Below, piece by piece: positions 37,122 to 49,405 of a DNA stretch of 64,000 bases; within the stretch, counting starts at the first letter, position 1; the number at the start of each line of letters is the position of its first letter. Made by a program: the position numbers and the translations under genes. The notes under the pieces were generated by a model. The model was not told the origin of the DNA, searched no databases, and saw only the letters and a list, made by a program, of their open reading frames with translations. Source of the DNA: Cryptomeria japonica (taxonomy: Eukaryota; Streptophyta; Pinopsida; Cupressales; Cupressaceae); contig NC_081409.1 in NCBI RefSeq assembly GCF_030272615.1, forward strand, positions 475,995,573 to 476,059,572, in the 5' to 3' direction.

Positions 37122-37134
37122 GGCTCTGATACCA
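37122..37134 (-). other. Element C primer binding site (tRNA-iMet type)
   Basis: On the minus strand TGGTATCAGAGCC lies two bases from the LTR. TGGTATCAGAGC is the complement of the 3' end of plant initiator methionine tRNA, the usual primer for Ty1/copia elements. Confidence 0.85.
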
Positions 37135-37136
37135 AT

Positions 37137-39168
37137 TGTTGGAATCCAAGAACACTGAGAGGGGGGGGGTGAATAAGTTTTCTACCAATATGATCAATTT
37201 TAACCTTATTAAAACATGCATACACCAACCGGTATACCAGTACATAAATAATTGAAAGAAGTAAAGAAACCAATAAGCCAATCGCATGAATGAGAACCTT
37301 AACACACATAATTATATGTGGAAATCCTCAAAGAGGAAAAACTTGTTGGTATTATGGATGTGTTGCATTAGTTTTGTCATTGATGTCAACACTTATCCTT
37401 CTGGAGATCTACATTGTTTATTTAGCATTATGGTTATATTAGTTTACTGTTGAACCGACACATTGTGTTCACCAGCAAGGTCAGTGACTTCTGTATAATC
37501 ACCGATATATGCTCACCGGCAGGTTATATGGTTCACTGACATAGATGATGACTTGTTATCATCTGGAAATCACTTGATTGTGTCGAAGACATGGTTTGGA
37601 TACTTAGTTTTGGTTTTTGGGTTATTGGTCTAATTGGGTTGACATATTTTTTGTTACCGATAGATTGGTCTAGGTTATGGACTGGTATGCGTTATCTCTT
37701 CCAGATCAACATGACACATTATGGAGATGATTTATTGGTTGAATATTGTTGTAATTGTATTGAGTCGACATGATGCATCACATCAAGACTTATTTGTAAT
37801 TGATTTAATTGTAATATTATTAGTGAATCGACCTACACATTTGGTCTTAGGTTTTGTATATATGTAAGATCTCATTTGTGAGATGATAGATAAGATATGG
37901 TTATGGTATGGTATTGTAACATGGTATGTGCGAATATTGAAGATCACATGAGTAGACCATAGAGAAGGTTCAAGGAAGGTTTGAAGGTGTTTATCAGAGC
38001 TTAACTGGTACTGAATCCAACATTGGAGATGCTATTTTGAGAAGCACATTATTCTAGGATTTAACCATCCTACTGTAGTCATTGTGACTCCCACTTGAGG
38101 AGTGTGCTCTAGGCAGTTGGCCTTTCTGCATGTGCAGACCCTATTTGTATACACATACTATCTACAGTAGTATCATCTGATTGTGGGTAGGGTTTCCCAC
38201 CATTTTTTTTCCCCTTACAGGGTTTCCATGTCAAAATCTATGTGTTATGTGTTGTGGATGTTCTTTCTCTTTCTATTTCATGCATTAAGTTTCACTGGTA
38301 TTGATATTAATTGCTAATTTGTTAACCGACAATGTTTGGTTTACCGGTATTAAGTATCAAGTTTTATTAAGTTATAATTGGGTTGAAATTCATTGACAAT
38401 TGATTCACCCCCCCATCTCAGTTGCCCTTCCGATTCCTAGCAAAACCACAGTGGGATTTGTGACCCACAATATCAATTCACTAGCCATATGAAGAGATAT
38501 TACAAAGTATAGGGGCCTTCACTTGCAGGAAGGCTTACAGCCTAAAGCACACTGCTCAATCACAAAAGGAGCCTCACCGACTACATATAAATCTAGACCA
38601 CAATCTGGAGAAATGAGTGAACTGCTAAGATAGAATCTTCTATGCTAGAATATAGTTCCGGTTAATATTTGTTTGTTTCGGTCTTAAACCCTAAACCCTT
38701 ACCAGAATAACCCTTATATAAATATCCTCACATACATAATCTCTGTGATATATTTCACATCTTCTATCCATCCATATTCTCATTCATATCATCATCCACA
38801 TATGCCATATCAGAATGATCTAATCCCACTGACCTATATACCCTATACAATTTATCATGCCTTATGTCGGATTACATAGATAATTACAATATCAATATAC
38901 ATGTCGACTAGATAACATAAATGCATGAATATTAAAAACAACTACTGATGTCTGATTCAAATATCGATAACCTTATTCTAAACCATGTTGTCCTGCATTG
39001 CCGGTAACCAAAGAAATCCTTCCATCCTTCTAGTGCCGGTGTCGGTGTAGTGTTTGTGAAGTATCTATCGGTACACAAGTGAACCAAAACATGAAGCTAG
39101 AAGAAAATCCCATGTTGCCATCAATGACAACATAGTGAAACCAACCAATTGAGTGTCAATTGCCAACA
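37137..39168 (-). repeat. Element C 5' LTR, split by a 1.1-kb solo LTR
   Basis: The two parts are 37137-37343 and 38448-39168. They match the other LTR of C in order and length (928 versus 929 bp). Confidence 0.85.
37344..38442 (+). mobile_element. Solo LTR (1099 bp) in C's 5' LTR
   Basis: It starts TGTTGGTATTATGG and ends CGATTCCTAGCA. The target duplication is AAACT (37339-37343) versus AAACC (38443-38447), one base apart. Near its end it has ATTCACCCCCCCATCTCAG, the end signature of this LTR group on the plus strand, so it lies opposite to C. There is no coding content. Confidence 0.8.
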
Positions 39169-39199
39169 GTTTAGACATTGCATAGGTTGACCCACCTTG

Positions 39200-39873
39200 G
39201 TCTCACAGAGCCAAAAGTATAGATCTCAGTCATTGTGGCTAAGTCTTGTTCATTGGCCAAATCCTATTCTGAGTCTGTTGACGAGTTAGTGGCTTTTCCT
39301 CCAGGACTTAAAATCTGTTGATTTGGGAACTAACACCATATGTAAGATACCTCACCACAAGATTGATGATTTTGTCAATCAATAGTGCCCTCTGATCTCC
39401 TATTACACTGGATAGGGTTTAAACCTCCTTATTCTTTAGTCTTCTTAACTGGTACACCTCTTTTTTCACACAGACCAATAATAGTTGAAATAATGTCCTT
39501 CGTGATCAGATAAGATTTATCCAACACGGTGCAGTCATTTTGCACTCAACTTAGGATTAACCTAATCACATCCTCATTGTCAAGCCAATGGAATTCATTC
39601 CACAAATCTATTCCCTACTTCACTTAAGTTGCTTTCCATCTTTCTGATCTTTTGAGTATCAAATTCGTCTAGCCATACCTTTTCCAAAATTTGAATTTTT
39701 TTGTTGCTCGATTCTCCAACGACCGTCTTTGATTCCATGATTGCTTTCTCTACTTCTCTGCTCTCACTTTTAATTATTTCTCTACTCCTTAAACTCTTTT
39801 CTTCGCATAATGTAGAAAATGATTTCAAATTCCCATATTTATCTTGCCAATTCCTTCTAGGGTTTTGCTGCAA
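39200..39873 (-). pseudogene. Element F ORF2 remnant
   Basis: The minus-strand frame 39873-39595 is lysine and glutamate rich. In the region after it, DVIRLILS and DKSYLITKDII sit where element C has IVRYVLS and DRPYKISKEAI, so I read it as a diverged third copy of ORF2. Stops are frequent. The similarity is short and judged by eye. Confidence 0.5.
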
Positions 39874-40023
39874 AAAAGTGTCTTGTCAATGATGTCAGCA
39901 TATTCATTGAATTATCAAATTATATATCAAACACATTCATGTCGGGCCCACGACATGGACTAACTAAGAAGAGGGGACCAAATTATTTTCCTTGATAACT
40001 CCCCCTGAGGTAAAGCAATAAGT

Positions 40024-41081
40024 TCAGTTACTGACGGAAGAGGTGCCTGCACCAGATTCTGGTACACCAGGCTTACTTTCATTGTTCACCTCATTCTTTC
40101 TCCATACCATGATTTCCTTTTTCTTTGATTCACCAACCTTCATCACATTGTTCTCCATAGGTTTATCTACACCAACTTCATTTCTACATTGATTAGCATA
40201 ATGTTTGGATTGTTTGCACTTGTAACAATTGATGTTCCTTTGCATTGAATTTGCTAAATATGTTCTAGATCTACACTGATTATCTTTGTGACCATAGCCA
40301 TTGCATATATGACAATATCCATGAAAGTTATTATTCATTCCATTCTATTCATTGCAACCAGATTATGATTCTGACTCACCACATGATTTTTGCAATAATT
40401 TTCTTTATGACCAAACTTCTTGTAATTATAACATTGAATGCTTCTACAATCTGTAGTATTATGATGAAAATTATTGCATTGAAAACAATAACCATTAAAT
40501 GATGGGCACCTTTGTGCATTTGGCTGTCAAACCAATAGTCTTCTTGTAGTAGATCTTTGATTCTTGATTTTGCTTGTATCTTCAGGTTTCATTTTTTCTT
40601 TAGTCTTAAATTCCTTGCCTTTGTCTTTGTTATTTTGATTCGAACATTCACTAATTTGAAATCCTAGTCCAATCTTGTCTAAATGAGATTTTTGCATGTT
40701 AATCAGGTCTTCCAATAGCTTGCTACTTTCAATAAATTAAATTTCTTCCTTCATCTTCTTCTCTTCTTGTTCCAGCTTCTCACATTCTTCAGTCTTCATC
40801 TTGATTGAATCTTTCAAGGTTTCTTCTATCTTGTTCCTTTCCACAATTTTTAACATCAAATCTTTAATAGTTTCATTTTCCTTCTTCAACTAATTATTAA
40901 CTTCCTTGTGTCTCAACTTGAACTTTCAAATTTGTTCTCTCAGCTTCTGCTCACATTCATTTGCTACCTTCACATTCTCTTTCAACTCTTCATTCTTTGA
41001 TTCCACACTTTCTAGATCTTTAAGGGTTGTCTTCAATTCTTCATCCAGTTGATAATCTTCACTCATGCTCATCAGTGCCAT
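40024..41081 (-). pseudogene. Element F gag: coiled-coil plus four CCHC knuckles
   Basis: It begins at ATG 41081 with a long charged coiled-coil. Three knuckles are intact (CFQCNNFHHNTTDC, CHICNGYGHKDNQC, CYKCKQSKHYANQC) and one has lost its second Cys (CYNYKKFGHKENYC). Nonsense codons break the frame several times. The layout is the same as in C and D: primer site, short gap, coiled-coil, four knuckles, then ORF2. Confidence 0.75.
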
Positions 41082-41149
41082 GATTCAACCAATAGGGATC
41101 TCCCTCAAGTGCTCAAGCTATTTGACAAGGACCAAGCTCTGATACCAAT

Positions 41150-42433
41150 TGTTGAATGGTTAAAAGGACCAAAATACTGAGAGGGGAGTGAATCAATATT
41201 CCCATAATTAATATAGCTTTTACAAATATATTAACCTCATATTTTAATCTCATCAACATGAATCAACAAATGCATAGCAAACAACACAACCACAAAATGA
41301 ACATCAGATTTTATATGTGGAAAACCCAAATGGGAAAAACCATGGAGAGGGTTAACTCTCAAGATAATATAACTAGATATATGGTGATTACAAAAGGGTG
41401 GCTGACTGTGAATTGGCTCATTGCCTGATTACAATGTGGCTCACTCTCAGAATTCTCACTACAATAGAAATAAGTGAACTGAGGAAAATTTCATCTCCAA
41501 ATGCATGAATTTGGTTCCAAGATAAGCTCAGATATCAACTCACAACAACTCAAAATAGATATGGTAAAGGATCTCTCCAACCTATCCACAACTGCCTATA
41601 GAAGATTCGATAAGGGATTACTGCATTATTGTCTACACTATTTCAATCCAACTACTTGCAGTAGATCTGGTGAAATATTACTACAAAACTATTTGTTCTT
41701 TGACTATTCTTCACACACCTTCACTCTCATATCATATTCCACTACTCACATTATATATTACCCACATATTGTTGCTTCTCTATGTCTACAACTCTATCAC
41801 TCACATACTTCTTCTTCAGCCATACATCACACATACATTTGATTTATTTAATATATATATACATATAGGTAAGAACATACTCCAACATAATATGTCTGCC
41901 AAGCACAGATGATTTACACAATAATACTTTGCTTAGATTAACACGTTATCTAAAACAAGCCTCAACCAAAAATAGGGTAACCAAGTGGAACTTCATTGAT
42001 TTTCTACATGCTTCCTTCACATCATTTACATAAACATACCCCTCAATTACTTGGACAAAACAAGGGTTTACCAGACCAAAATATACGGACCCATAATCAC
42101 AAATTCCAAGCACAACAACTCCCAATCTTCAAGATACTAATGCCACAGATTTTGAAACATAGAACCATAAATCACAATGCAATAAAATAGTTTGGATAGT
42201 AATATAATTGATATTGGAACTGGATACAAACCATGATAAGAAAAACACAAGATTTTAGAGAAGAAGATCTTCTGGAAATAACTCTAGTAGATCATATATA
42301 CCTTACTACTTCATATCACATACATACCTATCTTCCACTGTTACTCAATTTGCCACATCTGATTCTAACTGATACCATATTGATACCATCTCCAGTCATA
42401 ACTAAATCATCGAGTTTGACATCAGTAACAACA
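41150..42433 (-). repeat. Element F 5' LTR
   Basis: In plus-strand reading it begins TGTTGAATGG beside the primer site and ends CAGTAACAACA; both ends fit TG...CA. The end is inferred from the terminal pattern because the partner LTR is not identifiable in the window. Small open frames in it are not genes. Confidence 0.6.
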
Positions 42434-42559
42434 TTCACAAAAATATAACAAAATGAACCTAGAGAAGTTGTTCTCCTTGGAAAGGATTAATTTGGAAATA
42501 TTCGTATAATGTTATTTGTGAGTACTGTGGATGAATTTTATATTCCAATATAGCTTATT

Positions 42560-43036
42560 TTCTCACTTATGGTGAATGTCTTGTGCATCTCACATACAAG
42601 GAGAAAATAACTCTAAAATTGAAAGTAGAAAACTATGTTCTTTGGGAAAATAGTTTGTATAAAAGGATCCTGGATGGTACTTTCCTAAAGTACATAGATA
42701 GAGTTCAACAAGCTAAGTTATTAGAATCTTTCCATAACTTGTCTCGTGGTGGACATTTCTCAGCTCTGGTAACAACTCACAAGACTTTGTGAGCCAAGTA
42801 TTATTGGTCTACTCTATTTCAAGATGCTTATGATTGGGTTAGGAAATATGAATTGTGTCAACAATTCGTTGGGAAGTCCAAACTTGTAGTATTTCCTCTC
42901 AAACCAGTGATGATTGAAGAATCATTTCAACAATGGGGCATTGACTTCATTGGTCCAGTTAATCCTCCTTCTAGTGTAGGTCATCATTATGTTTTGACCA
43001 CAACAAATTATTTTACCAAGTGGGTCAAAGCGATCC
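42560..43036 (+). pseudogene. Ty3/gypsy integrase fragment
   Basis: The first frame includes the integrase zinc-binding region (RGGHFSALVTTHKTL, stop, AKYYWSTLFQDAYDWV). The second frame (42853-43056) has QWGIDFIGPVNPPSS with the first catalytic Asp, followed by YVLTTTNYFTKWVKA. The fragment is bounded by element F's LTR on the left and ends at the CACTA-like terminus at 43040, so the rest of the core is missing. Confidence 0.8.
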
Positions 43037-43039
43037 CTA

Positions 43040-45217
43040 CACTAGTAGAAATATGAAAAATAAATGACCAAGTGACTAAAACTTTTAGTCACAACAAGTA
43101 AAAATGACCGAATTCTAGTCATTTTTTGTAACATGACTATAAATGTCTAAATAAATGACTAATTTGATCTTCGGGTAAGAAAACATAACTAAATAATTAG
43201 TAACAAATAAAAATGACTAAATAAATGACTAATTTGATCATTGGATAAAATACACAACTAAACATCAAATTTATGCTTGAACAACAATTATATATATAGT
43301 AAAATAAATATATGTATATATAAATATATATGTATATATAAATATATATGTATATATGTAAATATATATACGTATATATAAATACACACACACACACATA
43401 TTTAATTTTGATTCCCATTTTAAATACTTCCAGCCACAACCCTAATGGGTTCTGCAAAGATTCTTATCCATTAGATTGTTTTAAACTCTACTATTGGATC
43501 TTTATAGGTAAGGCAAAATTTTGATCTTATAGAGGTTTATCTCCTTTTCAAACTTTTAAAGTTTGCATTTAATTTGTCAAAAGGAGGTTTTCATTATTTA
43601 TCCAAAAGGTGACAAATATGCTTGATTATGGTTTTATTTATTTAAAGGAGGAACTATTTTCCAAAAAGAGAGGGAAAGAAAATTTATGTAGGAGGGAGTT
43701 TTAAACTTTTATTTTTTTCAAAAATCTAAAGGATGCCCTAGTTTCAAGCAAATGACTCATAGTGGCCACTAGAAAGGGAGAATGGTAAGTTCAAGAGGCA
43801 GATGGAGAGAAATTGAGAGGAAAAGCCAAGATTCACAAGCTTGAACTGGTAGAAGCAATTAAGAAGGACATTCTCATAATGAAAGACATATATTGAGGAA
43901 TTACTAGCAATCTTTGAGGTAATGAAACATAGTTTTGAAGGAGACGAGGTAGGGTTTTGAATCCTAGAGTTTCAAAATACATGGTTGATCTTCATATGTT
44001 GTGGTTTTCCTCTTCTTTCCTTTCAAATGTTTTTTTTTCTCTCCTCAAGTTCATTCATTGATTTGGAAAGGCATTTTTATGTTCATAAAATATAGATCCA
44101 TTTCTTGGGGTCGAATTTGATCAAAAGTCATGCATAATAAGGCTTGAAACTATTGCAAACACCATCAAAAGTCTTACAAAAGGACAAAGTTTAATATTAT
44201 TTAAGGTCTTCTTATAGATTAATTGAGAATTAATTGACATCAACTCATATATGAAACTAGTCATTGAACAAATCCTAAGAAACATTGGGAAAAGAGAATG
44301 CATTTGTTCTGCATTTTGGGGGTAGTCAAGGCAGGACATGTTTTCCTCATGGATTAGTCTTTATATTGTTACATTCAGGCCTAATATGTTGATTCTTTGA
44401 GGATTTATACTTCAGCTCTACATAGATTGTAGAAGGGCTGCCATGCAAAATGAATTTGTACTGCAATAAATTCATTCTTATAGCTCATCATTCATTGTTT
44501 GTGGAGTTAAATAATACTTCAAAACACAGGATTGACTTTGTACCTAAAAAATTTGTTTCTGTCTCATGGACATTACATGAAAATATTTTATTTCATCAAC
44601 CAATTTAATGTAATGCAATTTTTCTATTAAAAAGGATGATTGAGAATTTCATGATATATTCACATGCCATATCTTCATGTTTTTTAATCTTCCTCTACTA
44701 AAACACAAGCATTGCATTTTGTACTAATTATTCAATTCTATACAATATAGTTTTTTTTCTTAAGATAGATACTAAGATGTGCAAAAATAATATTCTCTAA
44801 TGTGGTATTATACATATAAATAAACCATGTAAATATACATATATTTTACATAAATGATAAGATGTTTTACTTATTTTCCAATCAAATGCAATGCAGATTT
44901 TTCTGTTAAGAGGAAGATTGACAAGTATCAGAGCAAGGTTCTTCACTGTTATAGTATTTTGCAAAATAGTTCCTTCATAGCTCTCATTCCTTCTTCAAAG
45001 AAAAAACAAAAGCAACCCAATCCCAAACCTCCCACTCTTCCTGCAAAAATTTGAGATTCAAAGCTATCCAAGGTAAGCTATTTTTGGCTTAATTGAGTAT
45101 TTAGAATTTTTTCATTTATATTATTTCTTGTTCATTTTTTCTCATCTTGTTTGAGTTGGAGTTTATTTATTTATATCAGAATGTTAGTTATAGTTATATG
45201 AGCTCCAGAATATTTAA
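43040..45217 (+). mobile_element. CACTA-like DNA transposon terminus and following non-coding DNA (right end not found)
   Basis: The integrase frame ends at CACTAGTAGAAAT, a typical CACTA terminus, preceded by the possible 3-bp target CTA. The next 200 bp hold many AATGACT/AGTCAT motifs in both orientations (43055-43260), like the subterminal repeats of CACTA elements. A (TA)-rich run follows at 43290-43400. I see no transposase. I did not find the mirrored CTACTAGTG end before element D, so the right limit is arbitrary. Confidence 0.5.
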
Positions 45218-46265
45218 TGTTGGTAAATTTGGGAGACATAATGGGTCATCATAATTGTTGTGTGCAAATACAACACGCCCCATTTAAGCTATGAAATGGG
45301 GACCTTGCTGGTGACTGACACTCATCTGGTGACTTCTGATGCTTGATTCATGGTTTAGGGTTGTCATTGATGGTAACTCTTCTTGGAGATTAGATTTGGT
45401 GGTCGTGATTTCTCTTATCTAGAAGAAGGAGTTAACCGGTAATTCAGGGCTATCTTAGTAATGTTTTGGTCCGTAAAGATTTCCGATGATTGCATTGATT
45501 TTGGTGGTTGATTTTGTGATCTCGGTGAATGGGAATATCCTTAGGAAGCATGTGACTATACTCTTTTGATCCGGTGCTATGTTTTGTTAAAAATTAAAGA
45601 TGACTTGAAGCTACACATTACACTTTTTGTTATCCGACTTGGAGGAGATTATTTTTTATAAGACCGAATATAGAAGACTAAATTGGTGATTGGTTTTCAA
45701 TGTAATAATGTTGTGGTGATAAGTTTTGGTGCGATTGAGTGTAGTTTCACGTGCGCATTTGGTTCATAGATAATACAGTAGCTGACTGAGATAGAAATAG
45801 AGTATTTACAGAGTGAGTACAGTCAGAGATATAGTGCTTAACCAAAACTTTTTCATGCATTGTCAGATGCTACTTCAAAGTTAATTTAACTACATTTCCT
45901 CATTGTAATTGAATTGTAAGTTAGTGAGACTTCCTTGAAGGTTGTAGCCCTTCGAGTCATTGTAATTGAGCAGTGAGCTCTAGGCAGTGAGCTTGAATGC
46001 AAGTACATTCCCCATCTATGTAATATTTATGTACTCCTGGACAAAGTATATGAATACTGTGGGTTCTAGCCCCACTGTGGTTTTTTCCTTTCCAGGTTTC
46101 CATGTAAAAATTCTAGTGTTGTGGATTTGTGGTTTATTTATTGCTTGTTTATGTTCTTTACTATTATACATTTCTAACCAATGGATAAAGAATAAGTATG
46201 TGAATTTGATTTTTGGTAGGACACTGATTCACCCCCCCTCCTCTCAGTGATCCCTGATTCTAACA
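45218..46265 (+). repeat. Element D 5' LTR
   Basis: The 3' end is firm, with TCTAACA next to the primer site. The 5' end is taken at TGTTGG. It contains GGTTGTCATTGATGGTAAC, similar to a phrase near the start of element C's LTR. Confidence 0.6.
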
Positions 46266-46333
46266 ATTGGTATTAGAGCCTAGTTCCTTTGAGGAAGCTT
46301 AACCACTTGAGGAAGATCAGGGAGATTGATTCA

Positions 46334-48924
46334 ATGGATTCCAGTTTTTAAAACCAACTCAGTGTGACACTTAAGGATCTTGATGTAGCTATAAATGAGA
46401 TCTATACTTTGAAGAAGAATCTGAATGTTGTTGATGATTTCATTAATGACCTGAATGATCAAGAAAGCATCTGTAGAGGGAAGAGGAAGGAATTAATGGA
46501 CAAGTTGAAGGAGAAAGAAGATCAGATCATGGAATACCAAGATAAAGCTGATGAAGTTAACAAGCTTGAGAGAGAGAATGTTTCTTTGAATAATACGATG
46601 CAATCCATTATGATGAGGATGACTAAGGAGATTGAGGACCAGAAGAAGAATGAAGAGAATTTGGCACAATCATTAAAGGAAAGAGTTGATGAATGCTTCA
46701 GGATTATGTTGGCATTATTGATATTGATAAAACCGGTTAATCTAGTGAACCGGTATATTAGCTGAGATTTGTCATCGATGACTAACACTAACCAATGGAG
46801 TGGTGTATCTCAGTATCAAAGGTGATGGCTTGCAAACAACATGGAAGCAACATTAGAGATAGATGATCAAGGTTCAATCAACTCAAGGGAAGAAAAACTA
46901 AGCTAACCAGACTGTTATTCAAGAAGATTGGTGTTAAGGTCAGATCTTCAAGTTGGCTATTATGATGATGATGAGGTCATAGAAGGTGACTTAGGCAAGA
47001 AGGCTTCAAGTCCTATGCAAACCAGAACCTCATTGGAAAATAAGAAAAGAGGCTTGATGGAAGTACTGCAAACTGGTATCAAAGGATGAACCAGTAGTGG
47101 AGAGCGTAGTCTACTAGTAGACCGGTGAAGCAGAAGGAAGATAGGTGGTCACCATAAATCTTGAAGTGGTAATCGATTGCACAGTTGCGATGGCAAAAGG
47201 TGAGTTGGTGATTTTGTGTTAATGCCAAACTAAAGGTTGGTGAAGTCAACCTCAGTCATCATGCAGTTAAGCCATGATTACTTATGGATTTTTTGGTTCA
47301 CATTTAAAAGACTAAACTCAACCCAAAAGTTGCTATTTTTAGGAGATGCAGTGGCAAATTTGGATGAGTAGTTGGTGGAATTATTGCAGGGCACACAGAA
47401 AAAGATCGGAAAGATTTGAATTTCAAATCTACTAAGATCTGTGATTGCAATAATTAAGGAAACACCTGAAGGTGATGACAGAGAGAGTATAAAGTGTTTT
47501 GAGTTCATACAAAACATTTTTGATCAAAAAATTTGCAAAGTACAAATCCTGTGAGAGGTGATCTAAAGTGCAAAGTGAAGAGTGAGGAAGTGCTTAATGA
47601 TTTAGCATAATAGAGAGTGTGTGAAGTAGACCAACAGAGTGTAGAGCCAAGGGTATGAGCAGAGGATCGGTGTAGTGTAGAGGAGACACAACCGGTGCAG
47701 ACAGAGTATGAATTTCATTATGATCTAATCAAGCTATCAATAGCTATTCTAGCAGATCAACTTCCTATTGCTTTCTAACCATTGCAACTCAAAATCCCTT
47801 AACTAGGTGGACTTTATCAAGGCCCTTTTTAAAATCCCTTAGCCGGGTGACATCTTAATTGATGATCCTAAGTCCTTTAACATAGCTACCTCTAATAGGG
47901 TAAAGGCACTAACATGCCTTAAAATAAAATCCCTTAACTAGGTGGCACCTAATAGTGTCTTTTATCTCCTAATAGGGATGGCTACTCATCGGGCGTACTC
48001 CAGAAGTGTGCAAATTTTTTGAGTTTCTACTCACATTGTGGTTTTCTCCCATTTGGGTTTCTAGGAGATAAATCTTGGTGTTATTGTGTATCTTTTTATG
48101 CATGCATGTTCTCCTGCAAATAACTGTTTGTATTGATGAATATTAAGTTAGTGCAGATTTGAGTAAAAAGGATTTAATTTTGTAAAACCGATAAAGTGAT
48201 AATTCACCCCTCCCCTCTCAGCACCGGTTGGGACTAACAGATTACCTATGAGAATGATCAGTTGAAGCTTGAGTTGACACAATCAAGGAATAATAGTCAA
48301 GAACTTGAAAGACAAATCGCTACCTTGAGAGATGAACTTGCTACTGCCAATGAATACAAAGATAAATTCAAAGCTAGCTCAACAAGGTTTGATGAGATGC
48401 TGGAAAGTCAAAGACATGGAAAGGACATGCGAGGTCTAGGATTTGAGGAAGTTGAATCCTCCAGATCTGTACAAGGTAATGTAAAAACTAACCAGAAGAA
48501 TATCAAGAATCCTCCAGTAAGACAACCTAATGCTCATAAGTTCAATGGTAGATGCTTTACTTGCAATAAATTTTCTCATATGGCAAGTCAGTGCAAAAGT
48601 AGGATGAATAATGTTCCTACCTTTATTGGTTAGTGTTTCATATGCAATAATTTTGGACACAAGTCAAATACCTATAGAGCAGTAATGAATAACTTTCAAA
48701 ATAAGAGATGCTATCTTTGTGGAATGTTTGCACATATTTCTAATCAATGCAGGACAAGACGAAATCGGATGAACTTTAGACTTATACAAAATAATGTTGT
48801 TTTCAGAGCATGCAACAAAACTAGTCACATTGCAAAGTACTGCAGAAACAAGAATAGTGCTCCGATAGATAAGAACAAATTAGATGAAAAGGGAAAGTCA
48901 AAGGTTGATGAGATCAGAGACTAG
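46334..48924 (+). pseudogene. Element D gag: coiled-coil plus four CCHC knuckles, split by a solo LTR
   Basis: Exons of one former frame are 46334-46706 and 48245-48924; the solo LTR between them sits in codons that read continuously once it is ignored. There is a TAA at codon 6 and a TAG at 48631. The coiled-coil shares MRMTKEIEDQKK and QELERQ with element C's gag. The knuckles are CFTCNKFSHMASQC and CYLCGMFAHISNQC (intact), and CFICNNFGHKSNTYR and FRACNKTSHIAKYC (one Cys lost each). It presumably packaged the element's RNA. Confidence 0.8.
46707..48239 (+). mobile_element. Solo LTR (1533 bp) inside element D gag
   Basis: It starts TGTTGGCATTATTG and ends GGTTGGGACTAACA. Perfect 5-bp target duplications GATTA lie at 46702-46706 and 48240-48244. 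It carries the plus-strand end signature AATTCACCCCTCCCCTCTCAG. Open frames inside (for example 47278-47517 on the minus strand) are not meaningful. Confidence 0.9.
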
Positions 48925-49405
48925 CATAAGAAGATGTGGGTAAAGAAAGATGAACCTAGTGGATCTATACCTGAATCTAGTGCACAACCCTCATCTGATA
49001 ACTAGGGCTTTCAACCTTAGGGGGAGGAAAAATCATGCAAATCTTGCAGTACCCCTTGATGAGATAGGTAGTCGATGGATTATAGATAGCAGGAATTAAA
49101 TTTTAATTGATATCTAGGATTGAGATGACTGATTTCAGCATCTGGTAGTTAAACAGGGCATCCGATTGGATATCTAAGGTGCATTTATTTCAAAGTAAAA
49201 TTAGGGTTTGCAAAGTTAAAAGGGAAAATATAAGAGTTATTCTTCACTTTGTGAATAGCATTTTTGAGCTGTAGAACAAGGCGATCAAGATTTTTCAGGT
49301 GATCAGAGAGCTAGAAGTGATCTGACAAGTGAACTAGGGCATTCGACAGTCAATTGAGGTACTTCTCAAAGAGCATTTCTGAGTTTGAATTTCTGAAAAT
49401 TTAAA

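Larger units (their letters stand above)
26822..39168 (-). mobile_element. Element C: complete non-autonomous LTR retrotransposon carrying gag and a large ORF2 instead of pol
   Basis: The LTRs, once later insertions are removed, are 929 bp (26822-27064 joined to 31392-32077) and 928 bp (37137-37343 joined to 38448-39168), with TGTTGG...CCAACA ends. GTTTG at 26817-26821 and GTTTA at 39169-39173 are near-identical 5-bp target duplications. A tRNA-iMet-type primer site lies beside the right LTR and a polypurine tract beside the left one, fixing minus-strand orientation. The 5059-bp interior holds gag (37011-36082) and ORF2 (35542-32375). No protease, integrase, RT or RNase H motif is present. 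LTR type and primer site point to Ty1/copia-like machinery as helper, but this is inferred. Confidence 0.85.
39169..42433 (-). mobile_element. Element F: relative of C, cut off at C's boundary
   Basis: On the minus strand: a 1284-bp LTR (42433-41150), a tRNA-iMet-type primer site (41147-41136), a coiled-coil gag with CCHC knuckles, and the beginning of an ORF2-like region that stops where C begins. C probably inserted into F. The LTR sequence differs from C's except for the end signature, so F is a separate subfamily. Confidence 0.7.
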
